A DNA stretch of 64,000 nt from Acidobacteriota bacterium (lineage in GTDB: Bacteria; Acidobacteriota; Vicinamibacteria; Vicinamibacterales; UBA2999), in the NCBI GenBank assembly GCA_021730945.1, contig JAKFYH010000009.1, positions 22,501-86,500 of the forward strand, written 5' to 3'. Positions 27,832 through 35,332 of the stretch are shown here, piece after piece. The notes under the pieces were generated by a model. It searched no databases. It saw only the letters and a program-made list of their open reading frames with translations, and had not been told where the DNA came from. Positions within the stretch are counted from its first letter, which is position 1. Each line of letters begins with the position of its first letter. The translations under genes were made by a program, and so were the position numbers.

Positions 27832-28823
27832 ACGTCCGCCGAGTAGAGATCAAGAGCCTGGCCACCTATGTGCCGCCACGGCTGCTGACCAATGCCGATC
27901 TCGAGAAGATGGTCGACACGACCGACGAGTGGATCATGCAGCGCACCGGCATTCGCCAGCGCCACATTGTCGATCCCGGGGTGGCGACCAGCGACCTGGC
28001 CGCGGAGGCGGGGAAAGAGGCCATTCGGCGGGCGGGCCTGAAGCCGGAAGACATCGACCTGATCATCGTCGGCACGGTGACCCCCGACATGCTGTTTCCG
28101 AGCACCGCGTGCCTGGTCCAGCACAAGGTCGGCGCGAATCGGGCCTGGGGTTTCGATTTGTCAGCCGCGTGTTCGGCGTTTACCTATGCGCTGACCGTCG
28201 GCAGCCAACTGGTGGCGGCCGGCAACGTCAAGAATGCTTTGGTGATCGGCGCCGATGTGATGTCGAGCATCATCGACTATACCGACCGTGCGACCTGCGT
28301 GCTGTTTGGTGACGGTGCCGGGGCGGTGGTGTTGGCGCCGTCGACCGATCCCAATGTCGGGATCCTCGACTTCGAGCACATGATCGACGGCGGCGGCGGC
28401 GCGGCGTTGTGCATGCCGGCCGGCGGCAGCCGCATGCCGGCTTCACACGAGACGGTCGATCAGCGTTTGCACTATGTGAAGCAGGATGGTCAGACGGTGT
28501 TCAAGTTCGCGGTTCGCAACACCGGCGAGATCTGCGAGCGGCTGCTCGCGCGCAACCAACTCACCGGTCATGACCTGGACCTGTTCGTGTCCCACCAGGC
28601 CAACAAGCGGATCATCATGTCAGCCGCGGATCGAATCGGCATGCCCGAAGAGAAGGTCGTGATCAACATCGATCGATTCGGCAATACCACCGCGGCGACC
28701 ATTCCCCTGGCACTCAATGACGCCGTGGAAAGCGGCCGGCTCCGCAAGGGCCACCTCATCATGTTGACCTCGGTGGGGGCCGGATTTACCGTCGGTTCGG
28801 TGCTGGTGCGTTGGGGTATTTAG
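27828..28823 (+). CDS. fabH: Beta-ketoacyl-ACP synthase III
   Basis: 331 residues, TTG start overlapping the ruvB stop. The Cys-His-Asn triad is visible: [13 protein letters not shown] (nucleophilic Cys), HQANKRII (His) and [13 protein letters not shown] (Asn). [14 protein letters not shown] is a FabH signature. It condenses an acyl-CoA primer with malonyl-ACP to start fatty-acid synthesis. Its place after ruvB is a common loose association. Confidence 0.95.
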   Translation: MNVRRVEIKSLATYVPPRLLTNADLEKMVDTTDEWIMQRTGIRQRHIVDPGVATSDLAAEAGKEAIRRAGLKPEDIDLIIVGTVTPDMLFPSTACLVQHKVGANRAWGFDLSAACSAFTYALTVGSQLVAAGNVKNALVIGADVMSSIIDYTDRATCVLFGDGAGAVVLAPSTDPNVGILDFEHMIDGGGGAALCMPAGGSRMPASHETVDQRLHYVKQDGQTVFKFAVRNTGEICERLLARNQLTGHDLDLFVSHQANKRIIMSAADRIGMPEEKVVINIDRFGNTTAATIPLALNDAVESGRLRKGHLIMLTSVGAGFTVGSVLVRWGI

Positions 28824-29008
28824 ACGCGCGATGTAAAATTTCTTGGTCCCTCTGATGTGCCGCAACGGCACAAGAACAGAGAGAAATGCTTGGCTACAGA
28901 CTGTAACTAGTTGATTTTAGGCATGTTGGTGACAGTGTTCTCTTTGCGATTACCAGATTGCTGGCACGAAACAAGTCAGATCATGCCAAATGCAATGTTT
29001 GCAGCATG
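28824..29008 (+). other. Intergenic region with an imperfect hairpin
   Basis: No gene. It is more AT-rich than its surroundings. Between 28838 and 28887 an imperfect hairpin can form: ATTTCT/AGAAAT, then CTCTG/CAGAG, then GTGCCG/CGGCAC with a 3-nt loop. There is no T-run, so it is a poor terminator. A TAAAAT hexamer at 28834-28839 could drive transcription through it. The role is unknown. Confidence 0.4.
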
Positions 29009-29037
29009 TTGCCAGCCTGTATTAGGTCAAATATAAT
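29009..29037 (+). promoter_or_regulatory. Near-consensus sigma-70 promoter of the subtilase operon
   Basis: TTGCCA (29009-29014), a 17-bp spacer and TATAAT (29032-29037), the best promoter match in the window. Transcription would start at about 29043, giving a leader of about 150 nt. Confidence 0.75.
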
Positions 29038-29042
29038 AGGAA

Positions 29043-29191
29043 ATGCGTCACATCGGCACACGGCCACTACTGCACACATCTGGTCTCACTGATGTGGTAC
29101 TTGGCCCCCTGGGTGCTAAACTCGCGCGAGTCCAAGAGGTTGGTCGCTCGACCAGCGGTGGTCGTTTGATCGGTCTCGGCGACACGTAATC
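29043..29191 (+). promoter_or_regulatory. Long structured 5' leader of the subtilase gene
   Basis: The leader can form CTTGG (29100-29104)/CCAAG (29132-29136) enclosing ACTCG/CGAGT (29120-29131). CGACCA (29149-29154) can pair with TGGTCG upstream (29141-29146) or downstream (29159-29164, 4-nt loop), a mutually exclusive arrangement that could act as a switch. No known riboswitch class was recognised and no Shine-Dalgarno sequence precedes the ATG. Confidence 0.4.
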
Positions 29192-31258
29192 ATGCTCAAG
29201 ATCAAATTTCGTTTCATCGTGACGACCGTTCTGACGGTGCTGCTTGGCGCCGCCGGAACCGCGTCGGCTCCTCAGGACAAACTCGATCGCGCACTGCGTG
29301 AAGGCCTTGGGCTTGGCCAGGCGCAGCGCGTTCTCGTCAAGGCCCAGCCGGGTGCCGACGGTAGGGTGCGCGAGTTGTTGGCGAGCCGTGGGGCCAGCAT
29401 CGAAGCTGAGTTGCGGCTGGTTGGCGCGATGACCGTCACGCTGTCGGCCAGCGATTTGATTGCGGTGTGCGAACAGAGCCCGGCCGTGCGCTCGTGCTCG
29501 ATCGACGGCGAGGTCACGTCGCTCAACACCGACTTCAACCGCGTGCAGAGCCGATTCAATCGCGGCCAGCGGAAGGGGCCGGCGACCTCCGCCGCCTCGG
29601 CGAGCACGCTGCTCGGTACTCTGGGTCTGCCGTACGGCGGTCCCGGCCAGGGCACGACCGGCGGAAAGGGCGTCACGGTTGCCCTCATCGACTCAGGTAT
29701 TGACGCCGGGTCCTTTGGCAGCCGCGTCACCGGGTTTTACGACTTCACGAAGGGCAACCATAGCCCGGCAGCGTCGGCTCCGCTCGACGAGTATGGTCAC
29801 GGCACGCACCTGGCCGGCCTGATCGGCGGCAGTCAGAAGATGCTCGACGCGGCGTATCAAGGCGTCGCGCCGGGCGTGAACTTCGTCGCGCTGAGGGTGC
29901 TCGATCACGAAGGCAAGGGTTTCACCACCGACGTGATTGCCGCGATCGAGTTCGCGATCCAGAACAAGGCTGCGCTGGGCATCGACATTATCAACCTGTC
30001 GCTCGGCCACCCCATCTACGCTCCCGCCGCCCAGGACCTGCTGGTGCAGGCGGTCGAGCAGGCGTCGAAGGCCGGCATCATCGTGGTCGTGTCGGCCGGA
30101 AACTACGGCGCCGACCCCAAGGGCAAGCTCGGCTACGCCGGCATCACCTCGCCCGGAAACGCTCCCTCGGCGATCACCGTTGGCGCGGTGGATCACAAGG
30201 GCACGGTGACCATTGCCGACAACCGGGTGGCCGACTACAGCTCGAGCGGCCCGACTTGGTACGACGGCCTCGCCAAGCCCGATGTGGTAGCGCCTGGCCA
30301 CTACCTGGCGTCGGAGCTGGCGGCCGCCAGCACACTCGCCACGACTCATCCGGAATTGGTCGTCACCGGTCCGTCGGGCAAGAAGTTCCTCCACCTTTCC
30401 GGCACTTCGCTGTCCACCGCGGTCACGACCGGCGTGGTGGCGTTGCTGAAGGAGAAGCGGCCCGACCTCACGCCGAACTTGTCGAAGGGCCTGGTGCAGT
30501 ACACCGCCATCCCCTTGAAGAATGATCGGGGCAGGGTTTACAGCCGGCTTCGCCAGGGCACCGGTGAAGTGAACGCTGAGGGCGCTCTGGTGTTGGCCGG
30601 CGCGATCAGGACCAACGTTCCGACGCTCGATCCGCTCGAGGCCAACGCGCAGGCCACGTACTGGGGCCCGAGTCGGAGGTCGTCACTGACTCAAGCGACG
30701 CAAATCGGGCGACGCACCTACGCGTGGGCCGGCAACATCGTCTGGGGCGACAACATCGTCTGGGGCGAATCGGTCCTCTATAACCTGCCGATCTGGGGCC
30801 TCAACATTGTGTGGGGCAACAACATCGTGTGGGGTGACAACATTGTCTGGGGCGACGGCCTGACAGTGGGTCACAACATCGTGTGGGGCAACAACATTGT
30901 CTGGGGCAATAACATCGTTTGGGGTAACCGGCTGGTCTGGGCGAAGAACATCGTCTGGGGCGAAGGCCTGATCGGCGTCAAGAAAGTGTCGTCGGCCGAC
31001 GACGAGAACATTGTCTGGGGCAACTTCGACGACGAGAACATCGTCTGGGGTAACTTCGACGACGAGAACATCGTCTGGGGCAACTTCGACGACGAGAATA
31101 TTGTCTGGGGTAACTTCAGCGACGACAACATCGTGTGGGGCAACCTGTTCGACGACAACATCGTGTGGGGCAACTCGGACGACAACATCGTTTGGGGCAA
31201 CGACGACAATATTGTCTGGGGCAACTCGGTCCTGACGAGCGGGAAGGGAGGCAAGTAA
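29192..31258 (+). CDS. Secreted subtilisin-like (S8) peptidase with C-terminal NIVWG repeats
   Basis: 688 residues. A signal peptide (TTVLTVLLGAAGTASA) and an I9-like propeptide (about 30-110) precede the S8 domain. The triad is Asp167 (VALIDSGID), His203 (YGHGTHLAG) and Ser406 (LSGTSLSTA), with oxyanion Asn304 (SAGNYG). The domain ends near residue 475. Residues 514-678 contain 17 exact NIVWG pentapeptides plus degenerate PIWG and LVWA copies. The first part is spaced as back-to-back NIVWG[ND] hexapeptides; the later part has acidic spacers (FDDE, SDD), giving 10-residue repeats. The tail may be a repetitive beta structure for surface attachment or assembly. Stop and the next start overlap as TAATG. 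Confidence 0.9.
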   Translation: MLKIKFRFIVTTVLTVLLGAAGTASAPQDKLDRALREGLGLGQAQRVLVKAQPGADGRVRELLASRGASIEAELRLVGAMTVTLSASDLIAVCEQSPAVRSCSIDGEVTSLNTDFNRVQSRFNRGQRKGPATSAASASTLLGTLGLPYGGPGQGTTGGKGVTVALIDSGIDAGSFGSRVTGFYDFTKGNHSPAASAPLDEYGHGTHLAGLIGGSQKMLDAAYQGVAPGVNFVALRVLDHEGKGFTTDVIAAIEFAIQNKAALGIDIINLSLGHPIYAPAAQDLLVQAVEQASKAGIIVVVSAGNYGADPKGKLGYAGITSPGNAPSAITVGAVDHKGTVTIADNRVADYSSSGPTWYDGLAKPDVVAPGHYLASELAAASTLATTHPELVVTGPSGKKFLHLSGTSLSTAVTTGVVALLKEKRPDLTPNLSKGLVQYTAIPLKNDRGRVYSRLRQGTGEVNAEGALVLAGAIRTNVPTLDPLEANAQATYWGPSRRSSLTQATQIGRRTYAWAGNIVWGDNIVWGESVLYNLPIWGLNIVWGNNIVWGDNIVWGDGLTVGHNIVWGNNIVWGNNIVWGNRLVWAKNIVWGEGLIGVKKVSSADDENIVWGNFDDENIVWGNFDDENIVWGNFDDENIVWGNFSDDNIVWGNLFDDNIVWGNSDDNIVWGNDDNIVWGNSVLTSGKGGK
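30731..31225 (+). repeat. Coding repeat array (NIVWG units)
   Basis: DNA units of the form AACAT(C/T)GT(C/G)TGGGG recur 17 times, with 18-bp period in the first half and 30-bp period around 31003-31130. Third-position differences between copies preserve the amino acids, pointing to selection on the protein. Confidence 0.85.
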
Positions 31259-31914
31259 TGGAGAAGATGCCTTACCAGCCCGACCTCGACCGCACCACGG
31301 CATCGGCCGCGTCTGCCACCGTCGCGACCACGACAGACTGGCGTGCCGGCCTGCCGGTGATGGCGGGCTCCAACTTCACCCTCCGGGAGCTGCGCGCCGC
31401 CGACGCCGCGTCGCTGCTGGCGATGCTGACGACCGAGGAAGTGTCGCGCTTCATTTCGCCGCCGCCGACCACCCTCGATGGATTCGAGCGGTTCATCGCC
31501 TGGACGCATCGCGAACGCCTGACCGGCAACTACATTTGCTTTGGCATCGTTCCCGAAGGCATGGAGCACGCGGTTGGGCTCTTCCAACTTCGCTCGCTCG
31601 AGCCTGGCTTTGCCTCATGTGAATGGGGCTTTGCGATGGGGTCGTCGTTCTGGGGAACCGGCGTGTTCGCCGAAGGCGCACGCCTGGTGGTGAATTTTGC
31701 GGTCGACGTGGTTGGGGCGCAGCGCCTCGAGGCGCGTGCGGCCGTGGCAAACGGTCGCGGTAATGGAGCCCTGCGCAAGATTGGCGCCGTCCAGGAAGGC
31801 GTGTTGCGCCGTTCGTTCCTTCGCGATGGCCAGTATCACGACCAGGTGTTGTGGTCGATCCTCGCCGAAGATTGGCGCCTGCAGCGGATGGGCGTCGCGG
31901 CGATCGTCCACTAG
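31258..31914 (+). CDS. GNAT N-acetyltransferase (RimJ/RimL type)
   Basis: 218 residues. The GNAT core starts at FTLRELRAADAASLLAML; the family motifs SCEWGFAMGSSFWGTGVFAEGA (split over motif B/A) and ARAAVANGRGNGALRKIGAVQEGVLR match RimJ/RimL-type enzymes that acetylate protein N-termini or other amines. No signal peptide, so cytoplasmic. Its ATG overlaps the subtilase stop (TAATG) and GGGAGG lies about 8 nt upstream, so it is co-translated with the protease. The functional link is unknown. Confidence 0.87.
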   Translation: MEKMPYQPDLDRTTASAASATVATTTDWRAGLPVMAGSNFTLRELRAADAASLLAMLTTEEVSRFISPPPTTLDGFERFIAWTHRERLTGNYICFGIVPEGMEHAVGLFQLRSLEPGFASCEWGFAMGSSFWGTGVFAEGARLVVNFAVDVVGAQRLEARAAVANGRGNGALRKIGAVQEGVLRRSFLRDGQYHDQVLWSILAEDWRLQRMGVAAIVH

Positions 31915-31940
31915 GGATTTCGTCGCTCAATCTCAGTTGC

Positions 31941-31980
31941 GGCCCGGACGCCTCCAGGGGGTGTTCGGGCCATTTTTTTT
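31941..31980 (+). terminator. Strong terminator between the GNAT gene and queA
   Basis: GGCCCGGACGCC (31941-31952) pairs with GGTGTTCGGGCC (31960-31971) with G-U wobbles, followed by eight T (31973-31980). Only 8 nt separate the T-run from the queA start, so it could also act as an attenuator for queA. Confidence 0.85.
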
Positions 31981-31988
31981 GGTCCCAC

Positions 31989-33038
31989 GTGAACGTCAGT
32001 GATTTCGACTTCGACCTGCCGGACGACCTGATCGCGCAGGATCCGCCAGCCATCCGCGGTAGCTCGCGGTTACTGGCGCTCGGTCGTGACAGCGGCCGCG
32101 TCAGTCATCATCAGTTTGCCGACTTGCCCTCATTGCTGCGCGCCGGTGACCTGCTTGTGGTGAACGACACGCGGGTCTTCCCGGCGCGCCTGATTGGGCA
32201 GCGGTTGCCCGGCGGCGGCGCGGCGGAATGCTTCCTGGTTCGCCCCACCGGCGCCGGAGACGAGTGGGTGGCCCTGGTCCATCCCGGACAGCGGTTGCGC
32301 GAAGGCGCGCGCATGGTGTTTGCCTCCGGCGACGTCCGGCTGAACGCCGAGGTCGTCAGCCTTCACTACCATGGCCGGCGGACGGTCCGCCTGTGGACCG
32401 ATGATGGTTCAAGCGTCCGGGATGCGGTTGATGCGATTGGCCACATTCCACTGCCGCCCTACATCAAGCGCGACGATGCGGAGGCCGACCGCGAGCGTTA
32501 CCAGACCGTCTTCGCCCAAACGCGTGGGTCGATTGCGGCGCCGACGGCTGGACTGCACTTCACGCCGGAGTTGCTGGCTGCGCTCGACGACCAGGGCGTA
32601 GCGCGCGCGGCAGTGACCCTGCACGTGGGCTACGGCACGTTCCAGCCGGTTCGAGTCGATCGGGTGGAGGACCACCAGATGGAGTCCGAGCACTACGAGG
32701 TGCCGGCCGCTACCGCCGCGGCCCTGACCACCGCGCGGCGGGAGGGCCGGCGAATCATCACCGTCGGTACCACTTCGACGCGGACCGTTGAGTCGCTGGT
32801 GATCGACGGCGATGGCGTGGTCCAACCCGGGCGCGGCGAGACCGCGCTCTTCATTCATCCCGGCCACCGGTTCCAACTGGCGGCGGGGATGGTGACGAAC
32901 TTTCACCTGCCACGCTCGTCGCTGATCATGCTGGTGTCAGCCCTGGCGGGGCGAGACCGCGTCCTGGCGGCGTACGGGGTGGCGGTCAGGGAGCGCTATC
33001 GGTTCTATAGTTACGGAGACGCGATGCTGGTTCTCTGA
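31989..33038 (+). CDS. queA: tRNA preQ1(34) S-adenosylmethionine ribosyltransferase-isomerase
   Basis: 349 residues, GTG start 8 nt after a terminator T-run. Typical QueA: FDLPDDLIAQDP, SRLLALGRDSG, LVVNDTRVFPARL, GRGSIAAPTAGLHFT pattern (TRGSIAAPTAGLHFTPELL), VTLHVGYGTFQPV and TNFHLPRSSLIMLVSALAG. It converts preQ1 in tRNA anticodons to epoxyqueuosine. queE and queC lie about 20 kb downstream. The frame is open back to 31851 but the earlier part crosses the terminator. Confidence 0.95.
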   Translation: MNVSDFDFDLPDDLIAQDPPAIRGSSRLLALGRDSGRVSHHQFADLPSLLRAGDLLVVNDTRVFPARLIGQRLPGGGAAECFLVRPTGAGDEWVALVHPGQRLREGARMVFASGDVRLNAEVVSLHYHGRRTVRLWTDDGSSVRDAVDAIGHIPLPPYIKRDDAEADRERYQTVFAQTRGSIAAPTAGLHFTPELLAALDDQGVARAAVTLHVGYGTFQPVRVDRVEDHQMESEHYEVPAATAAALTTARREGRRIITVGTTSTRTVESLVIDGDGVVQPGRGETALFIHPGHRFQLAAGMVTNFHLPRSSLIMLVSALAGRDRVLAAYGVAVRERYRFYSYGDAMLVL

Positions 33039-33096
33039 CGGGAGGGCACCACCTGCCGGGAGGGCATCACTTGTCGGGAGGGTACCTCCCGTCGGG
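33039..33096 (+). repeat. Three 18-bp tandem repeats before the DHS-like gene
   Basis: CGGGAGGGCACCACCTGC, CGGGAGGGCATCACTTGT and CGGGAGGGTACCTCCCGT run back to back from the queA stop (33039-33092), then CGGG. Each carries a Shine-Dalgarno-like GGGAGG. The third copy is itself a hairpin: CGGGAGG/CCTCCCG (33075-33091). Confidence 0.8.
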
Positions 33097-33105
33097 ATCC
33101 AAGTC

Positions 33106-34050
33106 ATGAAACTGCCATACGAAGAATTCGACCTGTCTGGCGTGAAGACCTACCCGCTGGGTTCTCGGGCGAGCAAGGTCACGACGACCCAGTTTGCGAC
33201 GCCATATGCGAAGGGCGCCGGCGTTGACGGCCTCATCAAGGCGCTACCCACGCTGCTGGCGGCGAACGACTTTGCTGCGGTGGTGCAGGCCATGCTGGCT
33301 GCCCGCCGCGGCGGCCGGCCGATCATCTGGGGGCTCGGCGCTCATGTCTTGAAGACCGGTTTGTCGCCGGTGATCGTGGACTTGATGGAGCGTGGTTTGG
33401 TATCGGCGATCGCGACCAACGGTGCCGGCATCATTCACGACTTTGAGATCGCACTGTCGGGCGCGACCTCCGAGGACGTGGATGCCACGCTGGGCCCGGG
33501 CACGTTTGGAATGGCCGAGGAAACCGGCACCCGGCTGAATCAGGCGATTATCGACGGCGCGGCCGTGGGCTTGGGACTGGGGCAGTCGGTCGGTCGATAC
33601 CTGATTGAATCCGGCGCGCCCTTTGCACAGGTAAGTATCGCCGCCACGGCCCATCGGCTGGGCATTCCACTTACCGCACACGTGGCGATTGGCACCGACA
33701 TCATCCACATGCATCCGCGCGCGTCCGGCGCGGCGATCGGCGAGGCCAGCCTCCGCGATTTCAGGTATTTCACCTCGGCGGTGGCGCAGCTTGAAGGCGG
33801 CGTGTTCCTTAATTGCGGGTCGGCGGTGGTGCTGCCCGAGGTGTTCCTGAAGGCGGTCGCGATTGTGCGCAACGACGGCCGGTCGCTCGACGGCCTGACG
33901 ACCGTGAACCTGGATTTTCTCAGGCACTACCGGGCGTTGACCAATGTGGTGTCCAGGCCGACGGCAGGAATCGGCCGGGGATATTCGCTGACCGGCCACC
34001 ACGAAATCATGTTGCCCCTGCTGGCGGCGGCGTTAATCGAAGGCGAGTGA
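33106..34050 (+). CDS. Deoxyhypusine synthase-like protein of unknown function
   Basis: 314 residues, soluble, no signal peptide. The core GLGAHVLKTGLSPVIVDLM, ERGLVSAIATNGAGIIHDFE and ALSGATSEDVDATLGPGTFG resembles the nucleotide-binding part of deoxyhypusine synthase-type Rossmann proteins. The C-terminal catalytic lysine motif of true deoxyhypusine synthases (a short segment ending in a WGK-like triad) is not seen; the C-terminus is GHHEIMLPLLAAALIEG. Bacteria lack hypusinated eIF5A, so another reaction is likely. It follows queA, but the three 18-bp repeats lie between. Confidence 0.5.
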   Translation: MKLPYEEFDLSGVKTYPLGSRASKVTTTQFATPYAKGAGVDGLIKALPTLLAANDFAAVVQAMLAARRGGRPIIWGLGAHVLKTGLSPVIVDLMERGLVSAIATNGAGIIHDFEIALSGATSEDVDATLGPGTFGMAEETGTRLNQAIIDGAAVGLGLGQSVGRYLIESGAPFAQVSIAATAHRLGIPLTAHVAIGTDIIHMHPRASGAAIGEASLRDFRYFTSAVAQLEGGVFLNCGSAVVLPEVFLKAVAIVRNDGRSLDGLTTVNLDFLRHYRALTNVVSRPTAGIGRGYSLTGHHEIMLPLLAAALIEGE

Positions 34051-34109
34051 GGGACGCGAAGCCAGATCTTGCCGGGCTTGGCGGGCCTGAAGTACCATCA
34101 AAGATTCGT

Positions 34110-34186
34110 GCCGGAGTAGCTCAGTCGGTTAGAGCACGCGTCTCATAAGCGCGGGGTCGGCAGTTCGAGTCTGCCCTCCGGCACCA
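34110..34186 (+). tRNA. tRNA-Met (CAT), elongator type
   Basis: 77 nt including an encoded CCA. Acceptor stem GCCGGAG (34110-34116) pairs with CTCCGGC (34176-34182), then A and CCA. D arm GCTCAGTCGGTTAGAGC, anticodon loop CTCATAA with CAT at 34144-34146, and T loop TTCGAGT. The G1-C72 pair excludes the initiator tRNA. It resembles elongator Met more than the lysidine-modified Ile(CAT) tRNA, but the latter is not excluded; the lysidine synthetase gene tilS is 1.1 kb downstream. Confidence 0.93.
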
Positions 34187-34193
34187 CCTTCAC

Positions 34194-35249
34194 CTACCTC
34201 AGGGTCACGGCGTAAGTCGTTGACCCCGTCCCCGGCACAAATCCTGATCCAGGGCTCTCGATCCGTAGCGCGTGCGCCAGCGTCCCCGTGATCGAGTCGC
34301 CGGACAAGGTTCCGGTAAAGATCAATTCGTTGGTGACAAGTCCGCCGCGCGGCTCGGCGGCCGACGGTGGCACCGTGACCACTTCTCTCGAATTAAACGC
34401 TACCGCGCCGCCCGACCCGGTGACGCCGGCCGGCGGCATGCCCAGGGTTCCCGGGCTGCCTGCCTGCGGTCCGTTTGGGCAGTTCGTGGTTCCCACGACC
34501 ATGCGGCCTTCAAGGGTGGCGGTGCCATTAACGACCCCGTTCTGGCTCGGTTCCATGATGATCTTCAGTGTGCCGGTATAGGTCTCGGGCCGCGTGCACG
34601 CGGAAAAAGTCAAAATCATGGTGCCGCTAAAGGCACCGCTGAACGTGCGGCGGTTGTCGGCCGGCTCGCTGCCACCACCACCGACCTGCGTGGCCACAAG
34701 GGCGCCGCCGCCGACCGCAGCGCCGACGATGCCGATGGTGGTGGCGGACAGGCCGCCACCACCGCCCGCTGCCGCCCCTCCGGCGGTGGCTCCGCTGCCA
34801 CTGCCCGCGCCACCGGTGGCGCCGGTGGCCCCGGCTGCCCCAGCCGCTTGTGCCGCCGTGAGCACGTTGGTCTGGGTAATTGTGGCGACCGCAGTCTGCC
34901 CCTGGAAGACTGCGGCGGCGTTGATTTGAACGGCGCCGGCCGCCGTTGGCGTCAGCCCTACCGCCGCGGCTTGCCCGGCCGCGTTGGTGGTCACGGTGAG
35001 CGTGGACAGCCCGCCGAACGAGGCGCTCTGGCTGCCAACCGTGAAAGTGACGGCCACTCCCGGGACCGGCAGGTTGTTGCGATCGCGCACTTCGATCAGC
35101 GGCGCGACCGCCGTCTTCTGTTGGATGATATTGACGGCGTCCTCGCCTTCCAGAACGACGATCCGCAGGCTTGGCGATTGCGCGGCAATGGCCGCCGACA
35201 CGGCCAGCAGCAGGCCGGCCAGGGCTGGGGTTCGATTGGGACGCGGCAT
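34194..35249 (-). CDS. Secreted protein with Big_1-like domain and glycine-rich linker
   Basis: 351 residues. Signal peptide (LLLAVSAAIAAQ), then an Ig-like Big_1-type domain (about 30-125; VEVRDRNNLPVPGVAVTF pattern and TVTTNAAGQAAAVGL), a low-complexity linker of Gly/Ala/Thr (GAAGATGATGGAG, AAAGGGGG), a short hydrophobic segment (TTIGIVGAAVGGGALVA), and a beta-rich C-terminal domain with two cysteines. Probably envelope-exposed. The opposite strand has a 353-codon open frame, rejected as a shadow because this strand has the signal peptide and the domain. Confidence 0.7.
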   Translation of the reverse strand: MPRPNRTPALAGLLLAVSAAIAAQSPSLRIVVLEGEDAVNIIQQKTAVAPLIEVRDRNNLPVPGVAVTFTVGSQSASFGGLSTLTVTTNAAGQAAAVGLTPTAAGAVQINAAAVFQGQTAVATITQTNVLTAAQAAGAAGATGATGGAGSGSGATAGGAAAGGGGGLSATTIGIVGAAVGGGALVATQVGGGGSEPADNRRTFSGAFSGTMILTFSACTRPETYTGTLKIIMEPSQNGVVNGTATLEGRMVVGTTNCPNGPQAGSPGTLGMPPAGVTGSGGAVAFNSREVVTVPPSAAEPRGGLVTNELIFTGTLSGDSITGTLAHALRIESPGSGFVPGTGSTTYAVTLR

Positions 35250-35305
35250 AGGGGGCTCGCTGGTGGCTGGGGTGTAGGGGCGATCGGGCACCGGCATCGT
35301 ATGCA

Positions 35306-35311
35306 TATGAT
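35306..35311 (+). promoter_or_regulatory. -10-like TATGAT upstream of tilS
   Basis: TATGAT lies 21 nt before the tilS ATG, inside the 83-bp divergent gap between the Big_1 protein and tilS. No convincing -35. Confidence 0.3.
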
Positions 35312-35332
35312 CTTGGACGGTCAAGAACGCTG

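Noticed and set aside
29043-29191. c-di-GMP riboswitch in the subtilase leader
   Set aside because: The conserved GEMM core sequences are absent.
30731-31225. CRISPR-like array with 18- and 30-bp periods
   Set aside because: The units are coding repeats (NIVWG) in one open frame without unique spacers.
31915-31988. preQ1 riboswitch before queA
   Set aside because: No aptamer-like stem with an A-rich tail; only a terminator hairpin is seen.
34110-34186. Initiator tRNA-fMet
   Set aside because: The acceptor stem has a G1-C72 pair; initiators have a mismatch at 1-72.
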